From the NCBI RefSeq assembly GCF_019397265.1, contig NZ_CP068985.1:5882001-5946000 (forward strand): a stretch of 64,000 nt of DNA. Reading direction: 5' to 3'. The translations under genes were made by a program, and so were the position numbers. The notes under the pieces are model-generated. The model had not been told where the DNA came from. It searched no databases and worked only from the letters and a program-made list of their open reading frames with translations. Below, piece by piece: positions 63,785 to 64,000 of the stretch (positions are counted from its first letter, which is position 1; the number at the start of each line of letters is the position of its first letter). The DNA comes from Nonomuraea coxensis DSM 45129. Lineage in GTDB: Bacteria; Actinomycetota; Actinomycetes; Streptosporangiales; Streptosporangiaceae.

Positions 63785-64000
63785 ATGCAGTTGGAGACCA
63801 TCGACCGCCTCGACACGGGCGCTCTGGTGGCGGCAGCGCAGCAGGGCGACGCCGGCGCCTGGGAGCGGCTGGTCGAGGAGTTCACCCCGATGCTGAAGGC
63901 GCGCATCCGCCGCTTCAGGCTCGGCCACGAGGACGCCCAGGACGTGCTGCAGACCACCTGGCTGCTGGCCTGGCAGAACCTGAAGAGCGTCGCCGACGGC
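63785..64000 (+). CDS. RNA polymerase sigma factor, ECF type (5' part)
   Basis: The first 72 codons of a sigma-70 family factor; the rest runs beyond the window. Region 2 is recognised by LVAAAQQGDAGAWERLVEEFTPMLKARIRRFRLGHEDAQDVLQTTWLLAWQNL, with DAQDVLQTTWL as the core-binding/-10 recognition helix. GAGGAG lies 6 nt before the ATG. It is divergent from the crp-led operon, so both may be controlled from the shared 188-bp region. No anti-sigma gene is visible. Confidence 0.88.
   Translation, partial: MQLETIDRLDTGALVAAAQQGDAGAWERLVEEFTPMLKARIRRFRLGHEDAQDVLQTTWLLAWQNLKSVADG

Overview
The window is very GC-rich DNA with dense genes, frequent GTG starts and 4-bp ATGA/GTGA stop-start overlaps. 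Its gene content and order are those of an actinobacterium. The order alaS, rarA, aspS-hisS-glyoxalase II, rel, apt, secF-secD-yajC, ruvB-ruvA-ruvC, yebC, pdxT, pdxS, pimA-acyltransferase-pgsA, HIT, thrS matches the conserved block known from Mycobacterium tuberculosis (about Rv2553c-Rv2614c). Protein style suggests a Streptosporangiales member (Nonomuraea-like), but that placement is inference. I found no tRNA, rRNA, CRISPR array, insertion sequence or prophage.

Layout. 0-10 kb: 5' part of alaS with two small membrane genes, rarA, two membrane-anchored cyclophilin-like proteins that flank aspS-hisS-metallo-hydrolase, and a DUF349 gene. 10-24 kb: an unusual nucleotidyltransferase-cupin fusion, then a long minus-strand housekeeping run (stringent response, purine salvage, Sec accessory proteins, Holliday-junction processing, an Eis-like acetyltransferase, YebC, PdxT). 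23-29 kb: MFS exporter, MarR regulator and a Tat-exported PhoD phosphatase lie between pdxT and pdxS; a DUF3048 lipoprotein follows. 29-32.2 kb: tightly coupled phosphatidylinositol mannoside genes (pgsA, acyltransferase, pimA, LemA-like membrane protein). 32.3-42.6 kb: an accessory block that separates pgsA from HIT-thrS (EF-G-like GTPase, secreted GHL10 hydrolase, TetR/oxidoreductase pair, MocR/aminotransferase pair, phosphatase-like membrane protein). 42.6-49.3 kb: HIT, a PadR-led membrane-protein operon, PIG-L deacetylase, TM2 protein, thrS, GH25-like protein, F420-type oxidoreductase. 49.4-64 kb: phosphoglucomutase, DUF2786 and membrane genes, P450, a degenerate HAD protein with DUF4031, HD hydrolase, FMN alpha-hydroxy-acid oxidase, and finally an apparent signalling operon (Crp/Fnr regulator, DUF2236 oxygenase-like protein, class III cyclase-STAND ATPase) next to a divergent sigma factor running off the end.

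How it works together. Most genes are core: aminoacyl-tRNA synthetases, (p)ppGpp metabolism, protein export, recombination, vitamin B6 and PI-mannoside synthesis. The accessory part carries several one-regulator/one-target modules, each with a clear palindromic operator: MarR/MFS, TetR/oxidoreductase, MocR/aminotransferase, PadR/membrane proteins.

The best candidates for new biology are the crp-DUF2236-cyclase/STAND operon, the PadR operator duplicated inside the last gene of its own operon and spelled with rare codons, the catalytically degenerate HAD protein coupled to DUF4031, the nucleotidyltransferase-cupin fusion, and a set of TANNNT boxes lying 6-7 nt before start codons that points to widespread leaderless transcription.
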